Source of the DNA: Mycobacterium pseudokansasii
GTDB lineage: Bacteria > Actinomycetota > Actinomycetes > Mycobacteriales > Mycobacteriaceae
Direction: 5' to 3'
Assembly (NCBI RefSeq): GCF_900566075.1
Contig: NZ_UPHU01000001.1
Location: forward strand, 5,394,325 to 5,458,324
DNA length: 64,000 nucleotides
The position numbers and the translations under genes are program-made. The notes beneath the pieces are model-generated. The model was not told the origin of the DNA. It made no database searches and was given only the letters and a program-made list of their open reading frames with translations. The first letter of the stretch is position 1. Every line of letters starts with the position of its first letter. This document shows positions 9,483-16,910 of the stretch, piece after piece.

Positions 9483-10408
9483 CGCCGGCCTCCGGGTCTG
9501 CTCGCCTGCAGCCGTTGCGCGGCAAGGCCCATCAACTCGGGCGTGGCCGTCAAATACCAGTAGGTGCTGGCCGGGTTGACGTGTCCGAGGTAGGTGGACA
9601 GCACCGGCATCATTGCCGCGACGTCGACGCCGGATCGGTACCAGTCCAGCAGGCAACTCACGGTGAAGGCATGCCGAAGATCATGTGCGCGGGGCCGGAC
9701 CGTGGCGGTGCGTAGTCCGATCGTCGTGGTGATCTCGATGAACGCCTCATGCACCGACGAATATCGCAGCGCGGCGCCGGTGGTGGCCACAAAGAACGTC
9801 TCCGATCGTCGCGGCGGCGGTATCCGGCGGTCGCGGCGGCGGGCGTAGCGGCGCAGCTGTTCGACGGCGCTGGGGTGCAGCGGTATGAGGCGGGGGTGGC
9901 CGGCCTTGCGGCCAGCGACGGTGAGCACGCCCGCCCGCAGGTCCACGTCGGTACGGCGCAGCGGCAGTGTTTCCCCGATCCGCAGGCCGGTCACTGCAAG
10001 CAGCCCCAGTAGGGTGTGTAGGGTCGCGGCACGCATCTCGGGGCGAAGGTCGTTGGCGGCGTGCAGGATCCGTTGTATTTCTGCATCGGTGTAGATGTAG
10101 GGTGTGGGCCGCTTGCCCTGTCCGGGGAATACCTTGGTGGGTGGGATTTCGGTTGCCGGGTCGATCGTGGCCAGGTAGCGGGCGAATCCGCGGATCGCGC
10201 CGAGTCGGTGCGACCAGTTGACCGGGTCGACATTGCGCGGCAGTCGCGCGAACGCGATCGCAGCCTCGGTCGTGATCGATGTCGACGCCCGCTGGCGCAG
10301 GAAGTCGAGGAATTGGGCCAACACCTGGCCGTCGCCGGCCAGCGCGAATCCCAGCCCTCGCCGCAGCCGCAAGTAGTCGTCGAGATGGGCGCGCAGCTCG
10401 GCGGTCAT
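9479..10408 (-). CDS. RIT tyrosine recombinase, second gene
   Basis: A 309-residue tyrosine recombinase. Catalytic signatures: TGLRIGETLPL (Arg), GRKAGHPRLIPL (Lys turn), HDLRHAFTV (HxxR), and YLGHVNPASTYWYL (His and Tyr nucleophile). The N-terminal domain contains RRGLGFALAGDGQVLAQFL. Start and stop both overlap neighbouring recombinase genes by four bases, so the trio is probably translated as a set. In RIT elements the three recombinases are conserved in order and are not interchangeable. Confidence 0.9.
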   Translation of the reverse strand: MTAELRAHLDDYLRLRRGLGFALAGDGQVLAQFLDFLRQRASTSITTEAAIAFARLPRNVDPVNWSHRLGAIRGFARYLATIDPATEIPPTKVFPGQGKRPTPYIYTDAEIQRILHAANDLRPEMRAATLHTLLGLLAVTGLRIGETLPLRRTDVDLRAGVLTVAGRKAGHPRLIPLHPSAVEQLRRYARRRDRRIPPPRRSETFFVATTGAALRYSSVHEAFIEITTTIGLRTATVRPRAHDLRHAFTVSCLLDWYRSGVDVAAMMPVLSTYLGHVNPASTYWYLTATPELMGLAAQRLQASRPGGRR

Positions 10409-11625
10409 CGTGGGTCTCCGATCGGCCAGGGCCGCGCCAGCATCCGCAGCGCGGCGATGTCGACGCGGCTGTAGACCGCGGTGGTGGTCAGGCCCTGATG
10501 GCGCAGCGCCTGACCGATGTGCGGCAGCGGAACCCCGGCCCGCACCATCCGCACCGCGGCCGTGTGCCGAAGCCGATGCGGCCCAACCGGACTCACACCA
10601 GCGCGCACGCACGCGCGGCGCACGATGCCGCCGACGGCTTCACGGGTGAGCGGATGAATCGGGGCGATGGCGGTGACGAACACCTCCCGCAGGTCGGTGG
10701 ATGGTCGTCCGCGTTGCAGATAGCCGGTAACCGCGGCGCCGACGTCGGACGGTAGCGGCATCCGATCCATTCGGCCGCCCTTGCCGTGGACGACCAGTAC
10801 ACCTGCCCGCCAATCGATGTCGTCGAGCCGCAACCGGGCGACCTCACCGGCGCGTAGTCCCAGCCGCAACAGCACCACCAGCACCGCGTAGTCGCGGCGG
10901 CCGATCGGGCGGCGCCGATCGCACGCGTGCAGCAGCGCTGGCGCGTCGTGGTCGCCGATTCCTCGGGGCAGCAGTGACATCCGGCGACCGGTCGCGGCCA
11001 ACGCCGCCGCCGAGAGGTCCGCATCGACGAGGCCCTGCAGATGGCAATACCGCAGCAGCGCTCTTACCGCGGCCACGTAGTACTGCACCCCACCCACCGA
11101 CACCCGCCCGGCCTCGGCGGTGATCGCGTGGGTCACATCCGCCGCCCTTAGCGCACTCACCTTGCCGTCGATGGTGTAGTCGACCAGGAACCGCCGACCG
11201 CGAGCGATGTACGCCGTGATCGTGGACCGCGACAACACCCGCTCCGACGCGAGGTAACGCTCGAACCCGCCCAGCAGAGCCTCGACCCCATTCGACGGCG
11301 GACGTGGCGGCGGCGCGATCGGCGTGACATGTTGCGCGACAAGGAAGTCGAGCAGCGGCACCATCGCACGCCGGCCGCGGTGAAGCGTATAACCAGTCGC
11401 GCGGCGTGAGGCCAGGTACTCGACGACACATCCTTCGGTCAGATCCCGGCCCGACCAGCCGTGCTCGTCCAGCCAGCGACTCAAGTGCGCCAACAGCCGC
11501 AGCTGGTGCACCGCCGACAACTGCGTATATCCCAACTGCCGCAACTTATCCCGAAAGCCATCCGCGAACGGCGCGAGCGGACCCTCGAACCGAACGTCGG
11601 TGACCTTGCTGACCGGCTTGCCCAT
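10405..11625 (-). CDS. RIT tyrosine recombinase, first gene
   Basis: The promoter-proximal and longest recombinase of the trio (406 residues). Core-binding region: STITAYIARGRRFLVDYT. Catalytic residues: LGLRAGEVARL (Arg), HGKGGRMDRMPLP (Lys turn), HRLRHTAAV, and IGQALRHQGLTTTAVYSRVD (His and Tyr). The ATG at 11625 was preferred over the GTG one codon upstream because AGGAGG then has a normal spacing of five bases. The likely promoter lies between this start and the right inverted repeat. Confidence 0.9.
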   Translation of the reverse strand: MGKPVSKVTDVRFEGPLAPFADGFRDKLRQLGYTQLSAVHQLRLLAHLSRWLDEHGWSGRDLTEGCVVEYLASRRATGYTLHRGRRAMVPLLDFLVAQHVTPIAPPPRPPSNGVEALLGGFERYLASERVLSRSTITAYIARGRRFLVDYTIDGKVSALRAADVTHAITAEAGRVSVGGVQYYVAAVRALLRYCHLQGLVDADLSAAALAATGRRMSLLPRGIGDHDAPALLHACDRRRPIGRRDYAVLVVLLRLGLRAGEVARLRLDDIDWRAGVLVVHGKGGRMDRMPLPSDVGAAVTGYLQRGRPSTDLREVFVTAIAPIHPLTREAVGGIVRRACVRAGVSPVGPHRLRHTAAVRMVRAGVPLPHIGQALRHQGLTTTAVYSRVDIAALRMLARPWPIGDPR

Positions 11626-11727
11626 CACATCCTCCTTCGTCAGAAACCCGTCGAAGGAGATATCAGTCCTGATTATGCCGACAGTTCAACCCTTCTCACG
11701 TCGCTGACCAGCAGCTACCCAGAAACG

Positions 11728-11756
11728 TCGGCATAATCGTGAGGTCGGCATAATCG
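11728..11756 (-). repeat. RIT right inverted repeat
   Basis: Exact reverse complement of 8409-8437, with the two sub-motifs TCGGCATAATCG separated by TGAGG. A further ATTATGCCGA copy lies inside, at about 11672. Confidence 0.85.
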
Positions 11757-11785
11757 ACGCAATGCCGATATCGGCATTGCGTCGA
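11754..11785. repeat. 32-bp perfect palindrome at the RIT right edge
   Basis: The left half TCGACGCAATGCCGAT is followed directly by its reverse complement ATCGGCATTGCGTCGA, with no spacer. The core repeats the ATGCCGA motif of the RIT ends. It lies between the right inverted repeat and the resumption of the transposase gene, with no counterpart at the left edge. Confidence 0.85.
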
Positions 11786-12569
11786 CAACGGCAGCGCCTT
11801 CGTCGATGCGTGGCTGCTGCGGGCCTGCGCGAAACTCGGTGTGCGCCTGGTTCATTCTCAACCAGGTCGTCCTCAAGGACGGGGAAAGATAGAACGCTGG
11901 TTTCGTAGCGTGCGCCAACAGTTCCTCGTCGAGGTCACCGACACCACCAGCGAGGACCTCGTCGCCGCCGGCGTCGATGACGCCACCGCGTTGTTGGAGC
12001 TCAACCGGTTGTTTATGGCCTGGGTAGAAACCGAATATCACCGCCGTACCCATACCGAAACCGGACAAGCACCGCTGGCGCGCTGGCAGGCCGGCTGGGA
12101 CCGGGTTGGCCGCGTCCCGGCCATGCCCAGCGCTGACGAGCTGACCGAGGCGTTTTTGTGGTCGGAATACCGCGTGGTCACCAAGACCGCCACCGTGTCG
12201 CTGCACACCAACACCTACCAGGTCGATCCAGCGCTGGTCGGACGTCGGGTAGAGCTGGTGTTTTGCCCATTTGACCTGGAAACCATCGAGGTCCGCTACC
12301 ACGACAAGTCCTATGGGAAAGCCCTGCCGCACAAGATCTCCCGTCACACCCACCCGAAAGCCAAACCCGAGACACCCGAACCCGAGCCGCCGGCAGCGAC
12401 CGGGATCGACTACTTGTCGTTGACCGCGGCCACCCACGAGGAGCAGCTACGACACGACGAACGCATCGGATACCACGCCCTTTACGGCGATGACAGCGAA
12501 ATCCCCGGCCAGCTATCCATCGATGACATCGAAAACAACATCGACTCACAAGGAGAAATGTCGGCATGA
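11781..12569 (+). pseudogene. DDE (rve) transposase, C-terminal part
   Basis: Continuation of the gene broken at 8411. It reads VDNGSAFVDAWLLRACAKLG, then HSQPGRPQGRGKIERWFRSV with the catalytic Glu, and a C-terminal Mu-type beta-barrel-like region (VVTKTATVSLHTNTYQVDP, GRRVELVFCPFDLETIEV). The stop overlaps the start of the ATPase gene (ATGA), as in two-gene transposition operons where the ATPase delivers target DNA to the transposase. Confidence 0.8.
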
Positions 12570-12751
12570 GTATCCAACGGCTGCAATCACATTGGGGATT
12601 CACCCGGATGCCGTTCGGGCGTGACCTGGCACCGAGCATGCTGCACCGCCATAGCGGCCACGGTGAGGCTGTCGCCCGCATCAGCTGGTGTGTGGACCAG
12701 CACGCGATCGGGGTGATCACCGGCGAGGTCGAGCCGGGTTCTCACTACTAA
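12566..12751 (+). pseudogene. transposition AAA ATPase, N-terminal fragment
   Basis: Starts MSIQRLQSHWGFTRMPFGRD, typical of ExeA/TniB-like ATPases of such transposons, and runs to AIGVITGEV just before the Walker A loop. From 12731 the sequence belongs to the inserted serine-recombinase element and the frame soon stops. The remainder starts at 15642 with VGAGKTVAVRA. Confidence 0.8.
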
Positions 12752-12880
12752 TTTCCTTTCCCTGGTTGTCTCATCCGGTCCAGATTCGGGCCGGATGCTG
12801 CGTTGTTATGGGTTTTCATGGTCACGCAGATGGTGCGACCGGGTGCTCTGGACCGGATGCGACACGCTGGCCTCGGCGTT

Positions 12881-15100
12881 TCATGGCGTTGCAGCGAACA
12901 AAGCATCTTCCGGTGGTGGCAGTTGGATGGCCAGGCCCTTGCGTTGGCCGCGGTTGACATGCACCGCGTTGAGCTCGCCGCGTTGAATCCGGTCCAGGAC
13001 AGTCTGTTTGGCAACGCCGAGTCGGCGGGCAGCAGCTTCGAGCCCAACCCATCCCTCGGGCGCGTCCGGGGTGATCTTGGCTTGCAGCTCGGCGTCGATG
13101 CGGATTCGCCACGGGCCGCCGGGGCCGTGCTGCTCGCCGCGGATGAACCCGCTGGCCAGCCACCGGTAGAGGGTGGCTCGGGAGGTGCCCAGCAGCGTCT
13201 GGGCTTCGGCGATGCTGACCATGTGCACATCCTCGTCGATGGGTCCGACAGGTTCGCTGGGACCGGCGATCCGGTGTTTGCGGCGCAGGCTGCCGACCCG
13301 GTCGCGGGTGAACGGCAACCCGGTCGCGGTGATCACGCCTTGCCGGGCAAGCAGGCGCGCGATCGTCGCGTCGTCGTAGTGGGCGGCCAGCCGTCGAATA
13401 CGCTCCAGCGTGTCGGCCTCGGTGCGGATCGCGCTGTCCACGCCGCGGCGCGGCAACGCGACGGTGATATCGGTATGAGCGCTGCCTTCCCACCGGATCC
13501 GGATCGCGGCCTGACCAGCGTCGCGGTCGACGTTGATGACGACCTCACCGATCAGCAACCGCAGCAACTGCTTTCGTTCTCGGATGGTGGTGGTGTCGGC
13601 GTCGAACACCGCCCGCAGGTCAGCACCCGCGTGGGATAGCCAGGCCACCTCTTCCTCGGTGAGCACCGCCGGCCGCCGGGACTGCTGCGCGGCCAGGTCG
13701 GCCTCGGCTTGACGTAGCGTGCCCAGCCGTACTTCCCAGTCGCGTTCCAGGCTGCGGGCGACCAACCGGTTCTCCGGCTCGACCGCGTCGAACTGGCGGC
13801 GGGCTCGCTGGGCCTCGTAACGGGCCCGCTCGACGCCCAGCTCGAACGCGCGCACCCGCCGGGCATGCTGATCCTCGGCCTCGGCCAGTGCGGCGGCGGT
13901 GGCCGCCAACGCGGCCGGCTGCAACACGGTGAACATCTCCTCGACCACGGCGGCGTCCAGGCGGCGTCCGCTCAGACTCTGGCAGCTGCGCGCCGAGCCG
14001 TACAACCGCAGTCCCTGCGCGCACAGATACCGTGGGACTCGGCCATCGGGGCCGGAGTAGCCGACCAGCATCCGCCGCCCGCACTTGCCGCACACCACCA
14101 GCCCCTGCAGCAAGGCGCGGCCCTCACGCACCGCCCCGCCGCCCTGCCCTTTGGGCGGGTGCACGTTGGCGCGCAACCGATCCTGGTTGGCCAGATAGGT
14201 CTGCCAGGACACATAGCCGGGATGATGATCCGGGATGGTCACCTCCCACTGCTCACGCGGCAATTCCTGATCGCGGACCACGATGCGGCCGGCCTCGTCC
14301 AGACGCCGACTCACCTTCGTTCGCCCGAACACGTACGCCCCACCATAGGCGGGGTTGGTCAAAAAATCGTGGACCGCCGGGTAGGTCGCCTCGGCCCAGC
14401 GGATGACCCGCGCGCCGGCGGACCGGCGCGGCAGCCGCAGGCCATCCGCACGCAGCGACAGCACCACCTGACGCGCCGAACCCAGCTCGTCGAACCGGTC
14501 GAACACCGCCGTGATCGCGGCGCGGACCGCCTCATCCCGGCTGAGCACCACCCGGTCGTCCTGGTCATAGTCCAGCCCCACCGGCAGCAGTTGGCGCAGC
14601 TCGCCCCGCGCGGCCTTGTGCCGCAGCCCGGCATTGAGCCGCGACCGCAGCACGTGCAGCTCAGCCTCGCTCATCGTGCCCTTCAACCCAAGCACGAGCC
14701 GGTCGTTGTAGTCACCGGGGTGATACATCCCGTCCGCGTCGGCGATCAGGGTGTCGGTCATCGCGCACAGATCCAGCAGGTGATACCAGTCTGCGTTGCA
14801 GCGCGCCAACCGAGACACTTCGATGCCCAGCACCAGGCCGACCTGCCCCAACCCGACCGCGGCGACCAATTCCTGAAACCCGTTGCGTGCGTTCGCATCC
14901 GCGCCCGAACAACCCAGGTCGTCATCGACCACCCGTACCCGGTCAGCTGGCCACCCCAAGTGCTGCGCTCGCTGCGCGAGTTCGTATTGCCGGTTGAGGC
15001 TTTCGGTGTTTTCCCGCACCTGCGTCATCGTCGATTGCCGCACATACACCCACGCCTGTCGTTGCAGGTGCGTTGCCCGGATCTTGGTCAGCTCAGCCAT
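12881..15100 (-). CDS. large serine recombinase
   Basis: A 739-residue serine recombinase. The N-terminal resolvase domain starts AWVYVRQST with the catalytic Ser about residue 19; EVSRLARCNADWY and GLKGTMSEAELHVLRSRL follow. Next are a recombinase domain (TNPAYGGAYVFGRTKVSRR), a zinc beta-ribbon (CGKCGRRM ... C ... C), a coiled-coil-like Ala/Arg/Glu-rich stretch (about 400-460), and two C-terminal HTH modules (SIAEAQTLLGTSRATLYRWL; LEAAARRLGVAKQTVLDRI). The ATG at 15100 overlaps the stop of the 56-residue gene by eight bases. It is probably the integrase/transposase of this nested element. Confidence 0.9.
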   Translation of the reverse strand: MAELTKIRATHLQRQAWVYVRQSTMTQVRENTESLNRQYELAQRAQHLGWPADRVRVVDDDLGCSGADANARNGFQELVAAVGLGQVGLVLGIEVSRLARCNADWYHLLDLCAMTDTLIADADGMYHPGDYNDRLVLGLKGTMSEAELHVLRSRLNAGLRHKAARGELRQLLPVGLDYDQDDRVVLSRDEAVRAAITAVFDRFDELGSARQVVLSLRADGLRLPRRSAGARVIRWAEATYPAVHDFLTNPAYGGAYVFGRTKVSRRLDEAGRIVVRDQELPREQWEVTIPDHHPGYVSWQTYLANQDRLRANVHPPKGQGGGAVREGRALLQGLVVCGKCGRRMLVGYSGPDGRVPRYLCAQGLRLYGSARSCQSLSGRRLDAAVVEEMFTVLQPAALAATAAALAEAEDQHARRVRAFELGVERARYEAQRARRQFDAVEPENRLVARSLERDWEVRLGTLRQAEADLAAQQSRRPAVLTEEEVAWLSHAGADLRAVFDADTTTIRERKQLLRLLIGEVVINVDRDAGQAAIRIRWEGSAHTDITVALPRRGVDSAIRTEADTLERIRRLAAHYDDATIARLLARQGVITATGLPFTRDRVGSLRRKHRIAGPSEPVGPIDEDVHMVSIAEAQTLLGTSRATLYRWLASGFIRGEQHGPGGPWRIRIDAELQAKITPDAPEGWVGLEAAARRLGVAKQTVLDRIQRGELNAVHVNRGQRKGLAIQLPPPEDALFAATP

Positions 15101-15263
15101 CGCTGCCGTCCTCGGCCAGCACACCCCTGGCGATCATCCGGGCCAGCAGCGACAACACTTGCGCCCGTGTGGGTTCCGGCAGCTGCTCCCAGCTCCCGGC
15201 GACACGCTCCTGCTCCCACGGCAGCCGCAGTTGCACCGCGGCCGCTATCCTGACTCCTCGCAC
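15093..15263 (-). CDS. small conserved protein coupled to the serine recombinase
   Basis: A 56-residue reading frame. GTG start at 15263 preceded by AGGAGGTGAG. The product begins VRGVRIAAAVQLRLPWEQER and continues WEQLPEPTRAQVLSLLARMIARGVL. Small proteins of this kind occur immediately upstream of related serine recombinases; no function is known. The eight-base overlap with the recombinase start indicates translational coupling. Confidence 0.65.
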   Translation of the reverse strand: MRGVRIAAAVQLRLPWEQERVAGSWEQLPEPTRAQVLSLLARMIARGVLAEDGSDG

Positions 15264-15341
15264 GGCTCACCTCCTGGTCTCGTTGGCGCGGATCCAGTGA
15301 GGTGAGCCTTGCCCATCCCGGCCGTAACTGGTCGGACCCGG

Positions 15342-15608
15342 TCACGACGACACGCCCGTGTCACGCGCCAGCCGGGACCGCAACCGTCGAACCCCCTCGA
15401 CCGACAACGTCGTCGCCAACCCCGCCAACACGGCGGCGTCGCTACCGAAGACATCCGTCGCGTCGGCCGCCACCATGCCCGGCGTGCCGTCCGGCAGCAC
15501 GACCACCAGCCTCAGCACGCCCTGTCGTCGACGAAATGACAACGCTCGCAACTGTTCCCCGTACAATGGGTGCGCGCGATCAGTTACCGTGATCTCGCAC
15601 GGCAGCAC
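15342..15608 (-). CDS. DUF5372-like small protein of the serine-recombinase element
   Basis: An 88-residue protein from a GTG at 15608: EITVTDRAHPLYGEQLRALS, then LRLVVVLPDGTPGMVAADATDVF and a basic C-terminus. The pattern (TVTDxxHPLYG ... PxxATD) resembles DUF5372 proteins that accompany serine recombinases in actinobacteria. It lies 78 bp upstream of the 56-residue gene on the same strand. It may be a directionality or accessory factor; that is a guess from position. Confidence 0.5.
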   Translation of the reverse strand: MLPCEITVTDRAHPLYGEQLRALSFRRRQGVLRLVVVLPDGTPGMVAADATDVFGSDAAVLAGLATTLSVEGVRRLRSRLARDTGVSS

Positions 15609-15641
15609 CGCGCGAAGCTGTTGCAGTCTGTCGCCTGCGCT

Positions 15642-16295
15642 GTCGGCGCAGGCAAGACCGTAGCCGTGCGGGCGAGCGCCGCCAGCCTGGATCCGTCCCG
15701 CCACGTGTTCATCTACCTGGCCAACCCCACCGTCGGAGTGCGCGGCATGCTCACACACATCGTGGCCACCCTCGGGCACACCCCGGCCTTCCACCGCTCC
15801 GCCCTCACGCCACAAGCCGCTGAAGCCCTTGCCACCGAACACGCCGAACGGGGCCGAAACCCCGTCCTGGTCGTCGACGAAGCCCACCTCTTGGACAACC
15901 ATCAGCTCGAAGCGATCCGACTGTTGACCAACCACGACATGGACTCCGGATCGCCCTTCGCGGTCGTCTTGATCGGCCAACCCGGTCTGCGCCAGCGGCT
16001 GCGGCTGGGCGTGCTCGCCGCGCTGGATCAGCGCATCGCCGTCCGATATCACATCGCCGGGATGAACGGCGCCGACACCGCTGACTACATTCGCCACCAC
16101 TGCAAAATCTCCGGACGAGCCGACACCCTGTTCTCCGAAGACGCCATCGGGCTGATCCACAACGCCTCGCGCGGTCACCCCCGCGCGGTCAACAACCTGG
16201 CCCTACACGCACTGACCGCCGCGTTCGCCGCCGACCACAGCATCGTCGACGAAAAGGCAGCACGCATCGCCATCACCGAAACCGCCACGGATTGA
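15642..16295 (+). pseudogene. transposition AAA ATPase, C-terminal part
   Basis: Begins with the P-loop VGAGKTVAVRA, then a Walker B motif NPVLVVDEAHLLD, sensor-like VVLIGQPGLRQRL, and NASRGHPRAVNNLALHAL in the lid. This matches ExeA/TniB-type ATPases. The start lies in the fragment at 12566. It ends at 16295, before the right transposon end. Confidence 0.8.
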
Positions 16296-16432
16296 ACCCA
16301 GTCCGCCTCAACCCGACCACCACCGCGTCAGCCCGGCGACAACGCCGTCAACACGCCCACAACGGCCCCGCTCAACATGCCCAGCGGGCCGTCCTCCTTA
16401 ACGTGATCACTTCAATCCCAATGACGCCGTCA

Positions 16433-16465
16433 TCGTCATCCTGAGTGACGCTCAACACCCATGGG
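16433..16465 (-). repeat. right transposon end: terminal inverted repeat and 6-bp target duplication
   Basis: Inverted repeat 16433-16459 ending CTCAACACC, then CATGGG (16460-16465) matching 6828-6833. About 135 bp between the ATPase stop and this repeat hold no gene. Confidence 0.65.
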
Positions 16466-16656
16466 TAACAGGCCATATGGGCGCGCCATGCACACACGCA
16501 TTCGCTCACCGCACGCCAGGACTGGGCATCGCGAATCATCGCCGCCCTCGGCGCGTCAATGTGAGCGCACACGACGACGGACCGCATCACCAAAACCGAC
16601 GCATAGGCATTCTATGAATCGTTCTTGGTAACGGCCGTTTGGCGATATCGCTTAGG

Positions 16657-16908
16657 TCAGCTAGGTTCACCGGCTTTGTGTCGCAAGCCGAGGCTGGAAA
16701 GTACCTGGTTTTTGTATTGCGCCATGGTGAGTTCACCGGCGGCGAAAGCCACCAGGCGCTCGATCGCAGTGGTGTCCGGTCAGTAGCCCTCTAGTGCGCT
16801 GTTGGCGATCGCGTCGCGCACCCACCTCTGTTCGGCTGGTGGTAGCCGACCGGTGCACGCCTCGACGGCCGCCCACAGCCTCGCCTGGTCAGCGTCTTCG
16901 CTGCTGCA
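16657..16908 (-). pseudogene. VbhA-like antitoxin remnant with an internal stop
   Basis: The - strand reads RLPPAEQRWVRDAIANSALE, then GY, a TGA stop, then PDTTAIERLVAFAAGELTMA and QYKNQVLSSLG. The pattern of an AxANxxLEG helix followed by ERLVxFAxGEL is that of VbhA antitoxins, which inhibit Fic toxins. The internal TGA is one base from CGA (Arg). The frame is blocked upstream where the relaxase fragment begins, so both ends look like deletion scars. No Fic-domain gene was seen nearby. The match is from memory of the family and needs a profile search. Confidence 0.45.
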
Positions 16909-16910
16909 CG

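Larger units (their letters stand above)
8409..11785 (-). mobile_element. RIT element (recombinase in trio)
   Basis: Three tyrosine recombinase genes lie head to tail on the - strand, each overlapping the next by ATGA. They are bounded by perfect 29-bp inverted repeats (8409-8437 and 11728-11756). This is the hallmark of RIT elements. It sits inside the transposase gene; GTCGA occurs at both edges (8407-8411 and 11781-11785). Right of the second repeat there is an extra 32-bp perfect palindrome (11754-11785). Each end carries several copies of the motif ATTATGCCGA. Confidence 0.85.
12731..15641 (-). mobile_element. large-serine-recombinase element inserted in the ATPase Walker A motif
   Basis: About 2.9 kb holding three - strand genes (88-residue protein, 56-residue protein, large serine recombinase) between the two parts of the ATPase gene. 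Rejoining at the shared GTCG (12728-12731 and 15642-15645) gives GEVGAGKTVAVRA, a perfect P-loop. No long inverted repeats were seen at the ends, as expected for site-specific serine recombination with a short core. About 150 bp between the left edge and the recombinase stop hold no gene. Confidence 0.7.
6834..16459 (+). mobile_element. AAA-ATPase/DDE transposon (Tn5053/Mu-like logic) carrying two nested insertions
   Basis: Three ancestral genes lie in a row on the + strand: a zinc-ribbon/HTH protein (DUF6431-like), an rve-type DDE transposase, and an ExeA/TniB-like AAA ATPase coupled by an ATGA overlap. The ends are inverted repeats (6834-6860 and 16433-16459) identical at roughly 22 of 27 positions. 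They are flanked by a 6-bp direct repeat CATGGG (6828-6833 and 16460-16465). The element landed 20 bp after the stop of the rep fragment. It has been inactivated twice, by a RIT element in the transposase and by a serine-recombinase element in the ATPase. The unbroken length would have been about 3.3 kb. Confidence 0.75.

Noticed and set aside
15345..16178. 278-codon - strand frame opposite the ATPase C-terminal part
   Set aside because: Only its last 88 codons (15342-15608) lie in the inserted element and fit a protein family; the rest is antisense to the ATPase.
16794..16910. N-terminal extension of the helicase gene
   Set aside because: The residues do not match relaxases, and the opposite strand holds an antitoxin-like pattern there, so the homologous part starts at about 16911.
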